A DNA stretch of 21,252 nucleotides, from contig BFEA01000036.1 in assembly GCA_003427395.1 (NCBI GenBank), forward strand, positions 1,356,177-1,377,428. Direction: 5' to 3'. The notes beneath the pieces are model-generated. The model was given only the letters and a program-made list of their open reading frames with translations, did not search any database and had not been told where the DNA came from. The translations under genes and the position numbers were made by a program. The stretch comes from Chara braunii. Taxonomy: Eukaryota > Streptophyta > Charophyceae > Charales > Characeae. Of the stretch, positions 10,060-18,269 are shown piece after piece (the first letter of the stretch is position 1; every line of letters begins with the position of its first letter).

Positions 10060-10512
10060 ATGGCAGAGGATGACTCTTCTTCGACCCGTCGTCCAGAGCA
10101 CCCCGACACTGTTTTTTGTTCAGTCTCACTGGATGATTCCCTTGACAAGCTTGACAATGAACTCATAGCACTTCAGAGATCGTGGGCTAAGAAAGCTAAG
10201 TTTAAGGGTGAACTCGTGATCCCAGATATCGAGATTGCACATACGCGAGTAGGTGCACTTTTAGACCGAGGATCGACGCGGTCTTACATCTCAGGAAAGA
10301 CAATTCGCAAATTGCATCTGGGAATGAAGGTAAGAGGCTTACCTAGACCTATCACGTCTATGCTGGCTGACAAGAGCACGATCATTGTCTCGCAATACGT
10401 CGATCGTGTCAAGTGTTACTTTAGGACTAAGGAAGGAAATAAAATTTTGCATGAGATATCCTTCCTCATTGAAAAAAATATACCTTTTAACACGATTCTG
10501 GGGATGGATTGA
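10060..10512 (+). pseudogene. Aspartic protease domain of pol, altered active site
   Basis: An ORF of 150 codons holds a retropepsin-like domain, which would cut the Gag-Pol polyprotein. The active-site region reads LLDRGSTRSYIS (10258-10293), where the family has Asp-Ser/Thr-Gly. Here Arg replaces the middle residue (codon 10267-10269) while the catalytic Asp (10264-10266) is kept. The C-terminal ILGMD motif (about 10495-10509) is followed by TGA where the family usually has Trp, as a TGG to TGA change would give. A functional enzyme is unlikely. The ATG at 10060 is merely the first in this frame; in life the domain would be part of a longer polyprotein. Confidence 0.8.
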
Positions 10513-11640
10513 CACGAGGACGTCCAACCAAAAGCCAGGTTCAAAGAAAAAATTATAAAACTAAAGGGCGAAAAGTACGAAATGCGAGCGATCAAGTTCT
10601 ACCATAGGTCTGACTCTGACTCAACCTTGTTTTTCTGTTGTATGAGTTACCCAACCTTCAGATCGATGGTCGCTAGGAAAAAGTTGGATCCAGATGACAT
10701 TGATGATAGTACTCATTAAAGGAGTAGGAGAATGTTCCTCATCCTATCCTCCTTCGATTGAAAAAACTTATCGAGGAATATAAAGATTTGCAGATTGAGT
10801 CTATGAGAATCACTAAGCGTGCTATTAAACACACGATCAAGATTTTTCCGAAAGTAAGATTTCCAAGAGTCTCATCTACCGTATGTTTCATAGGGAACTT
10901 GAGAAACTTCGCAAACAACTGCAAAAATTTATGGATAAAGGATGGATTCGCCCTAGCTCATCTCCTTACTGTGTCTCTGTCTTATTCATGCCCAAAAAGG
11001 AAAGGTGAACTTAGATTATGCATTGATTATTGTGGGCTGAATTTCGTCATTGTAAAGAACACGGAACCACTTACGCGCATTGACGACTTGTCGGACCAAT
11101 CGCAAGGATACAACTACTTCAGTACAATCGATCTCATGTCAAGGTACCACCAGATCGAGGTGGTTCCTGAAGATTAACACAAGACAACTTTCCAAACCGG
11201 ATATGGTCACTACGAGTTTGTGGTTATGCCTTTCGGTTTGACTAATTCACCTGCGATCTTTCAAAGGTCAATGAATGAATCGTTTCGTCAACGGTTGGAT
11301 CAATTTGTAGCAGTCTATTGCGATGACATTCTAGTGTATAGTAAGACACTAGAAGATCACAAGAAACATCTACGAATGGTTTTGCAAAAATTGCGCGAGG
11401 GCAATTTCAAACTGAACTAAAAAAAGCCTAAGTTTGTTAAACCCGAAGTCTTTTACTTAGGGCATATAGTGAATGAAGAGGGACTAAGGCCTGAAGAAAA
11501 AAAGATAACAACAATTAGAGATTGACCCCAGCCTAAGACTATAACTAAGTTAAGATCTTTTATAGGACTTGCTAGTTATCATAGGAAGTTCGTCATAAAC
11601 TTCTTTTTGATAGATGCTCCTATGAGAAGACTTCTGAAGA
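10513..11640 (+). pseudogene. Reverse transcriptase domain of pol, broken
   Basis: This domain copies element RNA into DNA. The N-terminal part is in one frame (LRKQLQKFMDKGWIRPSSSP near 10900-10970), then shifts to the frame containing LRLCIDYCGLN (11008-11040) and DLMSRYHQIEV (11131-11163), where the usual Gly before Tyr-His-Gln is Arg. After a TAA at 11175-11177 and a shift comes [14 protein letters not shown] (11223-11264). The catalytic box is YCDD at 11316-11327 with both Asp codons intact. Another stop lies at 11418-11420, followed by the connection motif FYLGHIVNEEGLRPE (about 11451-11495). Further stops end any chance of translation. Confidence 0.9.
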
Positions 11641-12170
11641 AATAAAAGTATTGGTTGTGGGACAACGTCTGTGAGTCGTAGTTCAGGAAGTTTAAACATT
11701 TACTGACTTACTACCCTGTCCTAAAAATTGTTGATCCTTTTCTCTCTTTCATCGTCACAACTGACGCAAGTCAGTATAAGATTGGAGTTGTGCTACAGTA
11801 GGACGACGGCACGGGATATAGACCTATTGACTTTATGTTCAGAAGACTTTCGTCACAAAAGTGACCAACTCCACCTACGAAAGAGAATTGTATGCCTTAG
11901 TTATTGCACTGGACACCTGGAAACACTACTTGTTAGGGAGATACTTCACTGTCTACTCAGACCATTCTACTGTGAAGTGAATCAAGACTCAACCTAGACT
12001 CTCTGATAAGTTAGTTAAATGGTCCGCATTCATCGACATCTTTGACTTTGAATTGAAATCAATCAAAGAAAAGTCTAATGCGGTTGCGGATGCTTTGTTA
12101 AGGCATGCAAATTTCTTTGGAACTATTATCTCCTACCTCAATATCGGGAATGAACCGAATGAATAAATTA
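11641..12170 (+). pseudogene. RNase H domain of pol, broken
   Basis: RNase H removes the RNA strand during reverse transcription. TTDASQYKIGVVLQ near 11757-11798 matches the first catalytic Asp region (TDAS...IGAVL) of gypsy RNase H, and is followed by TAG. Later pieces, a Lys-Glu-containing stretch near 11878 and the end near 12060-12120 (NAVADAL-type sequence), are in other frames. At least three stops interrupt it. Confidence 0.7.
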
Positions 12171-13180
12171 GAAAGGGATATGATAGTGATCCTATTTGGA
12201 GTCCTATCATCGAGACTCTAAGAAAGAACCTTGAACTATTTCCAGAATATCGAATGGATGATGACTTACTCTTCTACCTAGATAAAACCGAAAAAAAAAT
12301 TATGTATTCCTCATCAAGAACAAAATCAAAAGTCTAATCATTGGGGAATATCATGATGTTAAGGGTCACTTTGGTTTTAAGAAGATGTATACTGATATAT
12401 GAAAATGCTTTGAATGGAAAGGAATGAAAGAGGATGTACTAACCTATGTGCGGACTTGTCTTGTCTGTCAGAGAAACAAACCCTCACATGAGAATCCTTT
12501 GGGATTATTGAGACTACCGCCTATTCCAAGTGAGTCTATCTCCATAAACTTTATGAGTCTCACTAAAACTCAAAATGGCATCAGTCAGGTAATTGTCATT
12601 ATCGATAGATTATCAAAATATGCTATGTTCATTCCTTTGCCAGCCGAAGCTAAAACTGAATTGATCATCAGAAGTTCCAGATGTGATGGGTTTCTGAGTA
12701 TGGATTTCCGAAAACTTTTGTTTCTGACAGGGATGTTCTGTTCACTAGTCTATAGTGACAAAAGTTGATGGAAATCTATGGTACCACGTTGACCATGTCG
12801 TCAGGTAGACATCCTGAAACGAATGGCCAAACTGAACAAATGAACCGTCTGTGCCAACAACTTTTGCGCATATATGTTCGACCCGATCGAATAGATTGAG
12901 ATTATAACTTACCTAAGATTGTTAGTGTCTATAATAACAGTATACATACTGTTACAGGTAGAACGCTTAATGCACTGCATAACGGTTGGAGACCTCGACG
13001 TCCCATGGATGCTTTAACTCACGACCAGATTCAAAGGTTACCTGTAGGAACCCGTGAATTTGCAGTTTTGTATGACGAAGATATTAGGAAAGTGAAGAAA
13101 AACATACAAAAAACCCAGCTATAGATGATTGAGCACGCCAATAAACATCTTAGGCCTTCACGGTTTCAAGAAGGAGATCT
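12171..13180 (+). pseudogene. Integrase domain of pol, broken, first catalytic Asp lost
   Basis: Integrase inserts the DNA copy into the genome. The zinc-binding HHCC module is visible: His codons near 12352 and 12367, then CLVC at 12457-12468. In the catalytic core the first acidic residue is Asn (AAC at 12547-12549, in SISINFMSL) where the family has Asp. The second Asp (VSDRD, 12726-12728) and the Glu (NGQTEQ, 12834-12836) are kept, but lie in a different frame and after a tandem TAG-TGA near 12753-12758. The C-terminal side reaches the GPY/F module. Confidence 0.85.
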
Positions 13181-13381
13181 CATATGGTTAAGTGTAAAAA
13201 GTTTTCCCTGGAAGAAAATGTGTCTAAAAAATTGTTCTCTGTCTATTACGGACCTTGGGAAGTTTTCAAGGTAATTGGGGATGCAGATGGACCTTCCTAC
13301 CGATTAGATGTAGCCCCACACCTGAGGATGAATCCTGTCTTTCATGCCTCTAAAACTCCTGCTATATGTAGAGGGAACTGA
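13181..13381 (+). pseudogene. GPY/F module at the integrase C-terminus
   Basis: YYGPWEVFKVIGDADG... YRLDV... HLRMNPVFHASK (about 13239-13350) is the GPY/F module found after the integrase core in gypsy elements, where it helps multimerisation and DNA binding. It is open for 65 codons and closes with TGA at 13379-13381. The codons just upstream (FQEGDLIWL) lie in a different frame. Confidence 0.8.
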
Positions 13382-13416
13382 GTTTTCCTAATAGACCATC
13401 TATGTTCCCCCCTTCC

Positions 13417-13604
13417 TTGAATGGAGGTTACGAAGTTGAGAAGATTTTGAAACATGGCTATTTCTCTACAGGCGGCAAAGGACGACCGCAAAAGCAATAT
13501 AAGCCTATAAGGTGAAGTTCAAGTCTCAACCCCCTATTGAAGCTAGATGGTTTAGTAAAAAGGAACTCTTACCTATAGCTCCTGATATTATTTGTTGCAT
13601 ATAA
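13417..13604 (+). pseudogene. Chromodomain-like tail
   Basis: GGYEVEKILKHG (13423-13460) followed, after a frameshift near 13505, by VKFKSQPPIEARWFSKKELL (about 13513-13572) resembles the chromodomain at the end of chromovirus integrases (YEVEKIL ... VKW ... W), which targets insertion to marked chromatin. The fit is by eye and the gap between the halves is unusually basic (GKGRPQKQYK). It supports, but does not prove, membership in the chromovirus branch. Confidence 0.5.
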
Positions 13605-13640
13605 ACGTGGGTTGAAAGAAAATCGATGTGTTTCTGTGAT

Positions 13641-13667
13641 GAAACTGGAAAATTGGGCCGGCAGGAA
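13641..13667 (+). other. Degenerate polypurine tract before the 3' LTR
   Basis: GAAACTGGAAAATTGGGCCGGCAGGAA ends exactly at the LTR. Plant gypsy elements usually have a run such as AATTGGGGGG here, which primes plus-strand synthesis; this copy appears decayed by the pyrimidines in GGGCCGGC. Confidence 0.5.
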
Positions 13668-14797
13668 TGCAATAGCCCATGCACTATGCCTCGTGGAATG
13701 TCTAAGGGCCTCGCCAGGCCACCACTTAGACCCAGGCCGGAGGAAAGAAAAGACCCCTACGTGGATTTAGAGCCTGAGCGGGCGACAATTGACCAAAGTC
13801 AACTGTCCGACGTCCAACAGTCAAAGTCAAAATGGACCCAACCCAGACCATTGGTCAGACGCACACACTTGTTTGTATGCAGGTACCCAGACAACATCAA
13901 AACCAAGTGGAAGTCATCATTGCTCTGCAACTGTACACAATCCAGACCCTCTACTGTGAGTCAATCTGTAAGACTGTGGGAGGGAGACCTGAGGCCAGAC
14001 TGCCTCGTCAAACACTACATAAGGCTTGGTCTCCAGGAGGTCAACATTCAGTCTTGCTATGCGGCCTCGACGCTGGCTTGACTCTAGCTGGTCGCTGGCT
14101 TGAGGCTGGCTCGACGTTGGCTCGACTCGGGCTGGATGCTGGCTTGATGCTGGCTGTGCGCTGGTAATGTGGACGATGACGCGGGACTGTGGCAGCATGC
14201 TGGCGCCTTCTCTGCTGAGCGCCAGCCTCTGCTGATGTGGTGCATGCCACCTGTCTGCATTGCTGATGTGGCGCAGGCCATCTATCTTCATTGCTGATGT
14301 GGCACATGCCACCTGTCTACATTGCTGATGTGGCACATGCCACCTGTCTCTATTGCTGACGTGGCACTGGCCACGTTGTCTACATGAGGTGATTGGTCGT
14401 GACAAGGAGGGAGATCGGGATCTGTGAATGATTGGGGAACTGGTACTCGCCTGAGGTTGACATCGATACCATGTACTGCTGTTTGTCTTCATTCGTCTCG
14501 ATGAGATGACAGTGCCATGTGGCACTTCTATGTGATCAGGGCTTGTCGGACTTGTTACTAGATATTGATTGACGACGTGGAGGCGAGGGGAAGCCCGGAG
14601 AAGGAGTGGGCAATGTTGGGCTACTCTATTGGTGGTCATTGATTATCTCTTCCACCCTCTTATCTGTCTATTCTCCCTCCACTCTCATCGTCTATTGGTA
14701 ACGAGACACTGTATCAGCATATTGGAGACATTGTGCAGACCTGAGTCAACTTGTACTTCGACGTCTGACGGGTATCTTCCAGTCTGGGTTCATTACA
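13668..14797 (+). repeat. 3' LTR
   Basis: It starts TGCAATAGCCCATGC and ends TGGGTTCATTACA, and is 1130 bp long. It is longer than the 5' LTR by a short extra segment near 13913-13928 (ATCATTGCTC region) and extra CTGGCT-type units near 14100-14135. It has the same 31-bp array, with units at 14231, 14262, 14293, 14324 and 14355. Confidence 0.9.
14231..14385 (+). repeat. 31-bp tandem array inside the 3' LTR
   Basis: Five units exactly 31 bp apart with the GCTGATGTGGC(G/A)CATGCCAC core, matching the array in the 5' LTR. A 240-codon minus-strand ORF across 14639-13917 arises because the repeat lacks stops in that frame. Confidence 0.95.
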
Positions 14798-14838
14798 TGT
14801 ATGTCTGATCAGAGCCCCGTGAGGCCTCATGCCTCACA
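14798..14838 (-). repeat. Probable 5' tip of the interrupted minus-strand LTR
   Basis: After the right TGTA, the sequence runs to ...GCCTCACA at 14838, which on the minus strand starts TGTGAGGCATGAGG, a plausible LTR start with TG and a short GTGAGGC/GCCTCAC hairpin. Beyond it is simple AT repeat. Joined to 4918-6015 it would complete an LTR of about 1.14 kb. No second copy is present to confirm the edge. Confidence 0.4.
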
Positions 14839-14966
14839 TAATTATTATGATTTTATTATTTTTATATTATTAGTATTTTATTACTATTTTTATATTATTA
14901 TGATTTTATATTTTATATTTTATATTTTATATTATTATTATTAGTATTAGTATTATTATTATTATA
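14839..14966. repeat. AT-rich TTA/TTTTA simple repeat
   Basis: Runs of TTATTA, TTTTATATT and TTAGTATTA. It may be the tail of the SINE to its right, which is read on the minus strand. Confidence 0.8.
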
Positions 14967-15109
14967 AGGGACAGCTCCTAACACTAAAAGAAAACAGAAT
15001 AATGGCAGCCCAGTGCGCAAGGCTGGTTCTCAAATATGACTATGCAAAATATAACTCAACGCACACACACCTCGTCCCATCAATGCTGGCAGAGCCATGG
15101 CCACTGCCT

Positions 15110-15215
15110 TCTCATTCCATCCGGTTTCGAACCCATGAGCTGTTTGCTCATAAACAGTTACATGTTTGCACCGTTCAGCCACATGGGCTGGGCCACCACG
15201 AAAATTATGATCCCT
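15110..15215 (-). mobile_element. tRNA-derived SINE head (copy 1)
   Basis: On the minus strand TGGCTGAACGGT (15181-15170) resembles a tRNA A box and GGGTTCGAAACC (15134-15123) a B box, about 36 bp apart. Between them CTGTTT-ATGAGC-AAACAG forms an anticodon-like stem. The acceptor ends do not pair well, so it is a SINE head, not a tRNA gene. The body may run left to the AT-rich tract. Confidence 0.55.
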
Positions 15216-15296
15216 ATGGGCATCAGCCACATCGCAAATTTACAGCAAACAGGGTGGTAGCCCTGCGGATGTCGACCCGGCATTCTCAAACATAAA

Positions 15297-16135
15297 GGGT
15301 CTCGCAGCTGACTCTCGCTCCACTACTCTAGACTCTCCAAGTTTCAAGAGTAACGCCTCGCTCCACTTACTCTAGACTGGAACTCGTGACAACACCCTTC
15401 AAGAGCTGTCAGAAAGCACTCTTGAAGGGCACTCTCTATTTGTATAGAGTTCACAGCCTGCAAAGCTCACAAATTCTAGAGTTCTCCCTCCTACCCCCGC
15501 TCCGGCCTCTTTTTTCGTGAGTGTGTCTCCTGCCGCGACTGTCAGAAGGAGCTAGCGCTGTCGTGTAGCGCTGTAGAAGCGCTCACAAAAATCGTGAGTA
15601 CTCATGCTTGGCTTGGGACCCGCTTGTGAGTGGGACAGTGGACGAAACAGACTTGCGGGGGAACCGTTCGGACGAGGGGCGCCCACAACATGACAACTTG
15701 AAAGGCGCTCACCGGAATGTATCCACCGCTAAAACATGGCCATATGCAGTCGCTGTTTTTTTTTTTTTTAACGCATTCGAATCGCTCTTCCACCTCCTGA
15801 AGCCTGTTTCCTTCAACTTGCACTGTGGGCGATTGGGACCCTTGGAGACCCGTCATCCCATGGCTCTAAAATTCAAGGTTGGCGGAGCTGCGCCCCACGG
15901 AAGGTGCCATCTCGAAAGCGGAACCCGCTGGGGAGGTTCGGTACTCTTGCAGTCCAGTTTCGAGAGTGACCGGCCTCGCTCCACTTACTCTAGAAACGGT
16001 GTCAGAAATTTGTGAGTGCTTCTTCAGTCTAGAGTAAGTGGAGCGATGCCTCCTTTTTCACGTGTTCTAGACCTCTGACAGCTCTAGAAGCACTCACGGA
16101 TTTTTTCGTGAGTCGAGAGTAGTGGAGCGAGGCCC
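15297..16135. mobile_element. Non-autonomous DNA transposon, Mutator-like candidate
   Basis: An 839-bp block starts GGGTCTCG and, after 13 extra bases, continues CTCCACTACTCTAGACT. It ends with the inverse, AGAGTAGTGGAGCGAGGCCC. Flanking 10-mers, CAAACATAAA (15287-15296) and AAAATATAAA (16136-16145), agree at 8 of 10 positions. The motif GCCTCGCTCCACTTACTCTAGA recurs inside at 15355-15377 and 15972-15994 and inverted at 16028-16050. Short GTGAGT/ACTCAC hairpins are scattered through it. No ORF resembles a transposase. Long inverted ends with duplications of 8-11 bp are typical of Mutator elements; the A-rich flanks weaken the case. Confidence 0.45.
15972..16050. repeat. 23-bp inverted repeat with a 33-nt loop
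   Basis: Arm 15972-15994 and arm 16028-16050 pair at 22 of 23 positions. The transcript of either strand would fold into a strong hairpin. Confidence 0.85.
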
Positions 16136-16766
16136 AAAATATAAAGGAGGGACATTCAGCTGGCTTGACAAGTGCTTCAGACCAGCTTGAAAGCAATCAT
16201 GTGTTGAGATCAGTGAGATGTCTTTAGACTTTTTCCCATCCAATATTGAAAATTCAAAAACATTGGATGTCATAGAAAAAAAAAAAAAAAAAGTTCATTT
16301 CAATCTGCAATTACGAGTCTTGCAAAGCGACGACTTGCACACACACACACAGTGACACTGGCCCCACACATACATACTCAGGGTGTAATCCCGCTAGGGC
16401 TCCCTTGAAAGATATCTGAACATAACTGCAGTCAGAGAAATACAGGACCAGGCATTTTTGTGGTCAGATACATCCGTGAAAGCCCTTAGCTTTTTTTTTT
16501 TCTTTTTTTTTTTTGGAAGTGTAATATGATCTCAGTCAAGTCTGAGGTTTGGCACAGTTTTTATCTCAGGGGCAGGCAGGGCCCACAGGTAGCTGCTAAT
16601 ATGAGTATTTGATGGTCAGGAAGTATGAACCTTGCCCATAGAAAGGGCTAGGTTCCATCTTCATTCTGAACCTATCATTACCACTAGTAGGGGCTGACCC
16701 TTTGCCACTCTCACATGATCTATCCCAATCATCGAGGACAGTCCATTGTCATTAGGCCAGCCCAGC
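16136..16766. other. Unassigned DNA with homopolymer runs
   Basis: No gene recognised. It holds an 8-bp inverted repeat (CATCCAAT 16237-16244, ATTGGATG 16262-16269) followed by 17 A residues (16276-16292), a short CA tract near 16338-16350, and an interrupted T run (16491-16514) that could be the A-rich tail of another minus-strand retroposon. Confidence 0.4.
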
Positions 16767-16813
16767 CTGCAGATATCTTTTTTTTTTTTTTTTTTTTTTC
16801 AACTGCAGATATC
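16767..16813 (-). mobile_element. Poly-A-only retroposition scar with 11-bp duplications
   Basis: CTGCAGATATC occurs at 16767-16777 and again at 16803-16813, with only 22 T residues and CAA between. On the minus strand this is TTG plus a poly-A tail between perfect target duplications, as left by an extremely 5'-truncated LINE-driven insertion. The neighbouring 16810-16860 resembles part of the SINE body at 16950-17000, so an older SINE copy may have been the target. Confidence 0.75.
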
Positions 16814-16866
16814 AATGGTGCGGTAGAGCCAACACCATGCTCCCAATTATGTGGGGGGGCAGTACA

Positions 16867-17240
16867 TTTTTTTTTATTTATTTATTTATTTTTTTTTGTG
16901 GTGGGCGAACCAGCCGACTGCAGTCTGTTTGTTCATACATCGGCAGAAATTAGAACAGCTGAATGGTGCGGAAGAGCGGGCAACAGCATCATGCTCTTGC
17001 AGCCACTTGCCGTTTCGAAAAGGTATTATCTATCCATCATCCTGCGCCGTGCGCCTGCCGTCCTGACAACAGGCTCCTGCTGCCTTCTGAATCATTGGTT
17101 CCTGCTATTTTTTAGGCGTAGCTTCTGTCATTATTGAGTCCATCCAGTTCTGCTTCCGGATTCGAACTCTTCATCTGTATGTGACTAACAGTTACATGGG
17201 TGTACCAATCAGTCAAATGGCTGGGTACAGGCTACGGCAG
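16867..17240 (-). mobile_element. tRNA-derived SINE (copy 2) with A-rich tail
   Basis: On the minus strand the head has an A-box-like TGACTGATTGGTACA (about 17215-17201) and the B box AGTTCGAATCC (17168-17158). The body runs left and ends in an A-rich tail with AAAT units (16897-16867). CATGTAACTGTT in the head is shared with SINE copy 1. Six-base flanks (ACTGCC, minus strand) near both ends could be the target duplication, but this is weak. Confidence 0.6.
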
Positions 17241-17255
17241 TTCTCATGCTTGTCA

Positions 17256-17348
17256 GCTGCCATATATCTTTTTTTTCTTTTTTTAATTATTATATTTATT
17301 TGGACCATTTCTCAATTTATGCGTGTCATTCTTGCGCAGGACATCCGT

Positions 17349-17380
<32 letters not shown>

Positions 17381-17403
17381 GGCCCCTGCGCTGCCATATA
17401 TCT
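17256..17403 (-). pseudogene. U6 snRNA retropseudogene with 5' inversion
   Basis: U6 is the catalytic-core spliceosomal RNA. Here two parts lie head to head: 17340-17301 on the minus strand is the 3' part (CCTGCGCAAGAATGACACGC ... GAGAAATGGTCCA), while 17339-17391 on the plus strand is the 5' and central part (GGACATCCG..., including the invariant ACAGAGA and the AGATTAGCATGGCCCCTGCGC region). CCTGCGC is in both. The first ten or so U6 bases are missing. On the minus strand the 3' part is followed by an A-rich tail (17300-17270). Perfect 14-bp duplications GCTGCCATATATCT flank it (17256-17269, 17390-17403). It cannot make U6. Confidence 0.92.
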
Positions 17404-18269
17404 AACAAAATGCCTGCGGCTCCTATCAGCACCCTTAGCATCAGCCCCGGCTGTTCACATTAGGGTTGTGCCAGTCTCACCAAGTATCCCCGTGTTTTTT
17501 AGACTGAGTGTTCGCATATAGTCGGCAGTACTGTTGTTTTGTTCCTTGGTCTCGTTCTTCGGCTGGACAGGGTCCTTTTGTCAGTTTGGGTCAGACTGGG
17601 CCCTTTGTCTATGATGGTTCGGGTAGGATTAGGTCATGACCCCTCCGGTGATCCCTGAACCTTAATCAGCAGCAGATGGTTTGGGATTTAAGACTTTTGT
17701 GTGTTTGAGTAGGATACCCGGACCTGGACGGTACCGGGCCTGGTAGTGGGTAGCATGTTTTGACACTGTACCGAGCAGACAGAGATTATATAGTGTGTGG
17801 GCACGACTTTCTCGACCTCTTACGGAACACTCACTGCCCGGCGATGATCGTTGGGTGGTTCCTGGGATCGTGGAATGTCAATTTGCCGCAATTTTCGAGG
17901 TTTTTTGTTCTTACACACTATGCTGTCCAGTCACCCGCTTCTTGGTGTGTGTCGACTTCCAGTCACCCGCTTCTTGGCGTGTGTTGACTTGACTCTCATG
18001 TGTGCTTGAGATGTGATATGATGCTGTCTATTGCACGGCGTGTGAGCGATCCTGGAGTCAAGTAGCCAGGATAAGTGAGCACAAGTGACTTGGTTACTTG
18101 GTTACTTCGATACCTTTACTTTGTTCTAATTGGTGCCACTTCGAGCGGTGTTCTTTCCGTACACGTGTCACTTCGTCCATGTCGTCTACTACCAAGCGCT
18201 GGAGCTACGGCTTTTGCAGCTGGGTGGACTTTTTCTCGTGGTTGACCTCCGTGGTCCTCCATCCAAGGA
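17404..18269 (+). other. Non-coding region upstream of the CCHC ORF
   Basis: No protein domain seen. It contains a perfect-period 32-bp tandem pair (17926-17957, 17958-17989). It may be the 5' untranslated part of the retroelement that the next ORF belongs to. Confidence 0.4.
17926..17989. repeat. 32-bp tandem duplication
   Basis: Two units starting TCCAGTCACCCGCTTCTTGG, differing at two positions. Confidence 0.95.

Larger units (their letters stand above)
6016..14797 (+). mobile_element. Complete but dead Ty3/gypsy chromovirus-like retrotransposon
   Basis: An 8782-bp element with two similar LTRs (6016-7118, 13668-14797), a tRNA-Met primer site, a leader, and gag, protease, reverse transcriptase, RNase H, integrase, GPY/F and chromodomain-like tail in that order. 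Reverse transcriptase before integrase is the gypsy order. Stops and frameshifts occur in every domain and several key residues are changed, so it cannot make its own proteins. The two LTRs differ at many sites; by eye there are about ten differences in the first 150 aligned bases, so the insertion is not recent. It lies inside the LTR of an element on the opposite strand. Confidence 0.9.

Noticed and set aside
13917-14639. A 240-codon minus-strand ORF, the longest in the window
   Set aside because: It runs through the 3' LTR and its 31-bp array; the repeated peptide comes from repeat DNA without stops in that frame. The 5' LTR copy does not keep it open.
15110-15215. A functional tRNA gene on the minus strand
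   Set aside because: A and B boxes are present but the acceptor and other arms do not pair properly; a SINE head explains it better.
15608-16015. A 135-codon ORF inside the inverted-repeat element
   Set aside because: It reads through a T run and the subterminal repeats and shows no domain; I see no reason to call it a transposase.
16715-17137. A 140-codon ORF with poly-Phe stretches
   Set aside because: It translates two T-run tails and the SINE body in antisense.
17301-17391. A functional U6 gene
   Set aside because: The two parts are on opposite strands, the 5' end is missing, and no plant U6 promoter elements (USE and TATA at the usual spacing) are seen.
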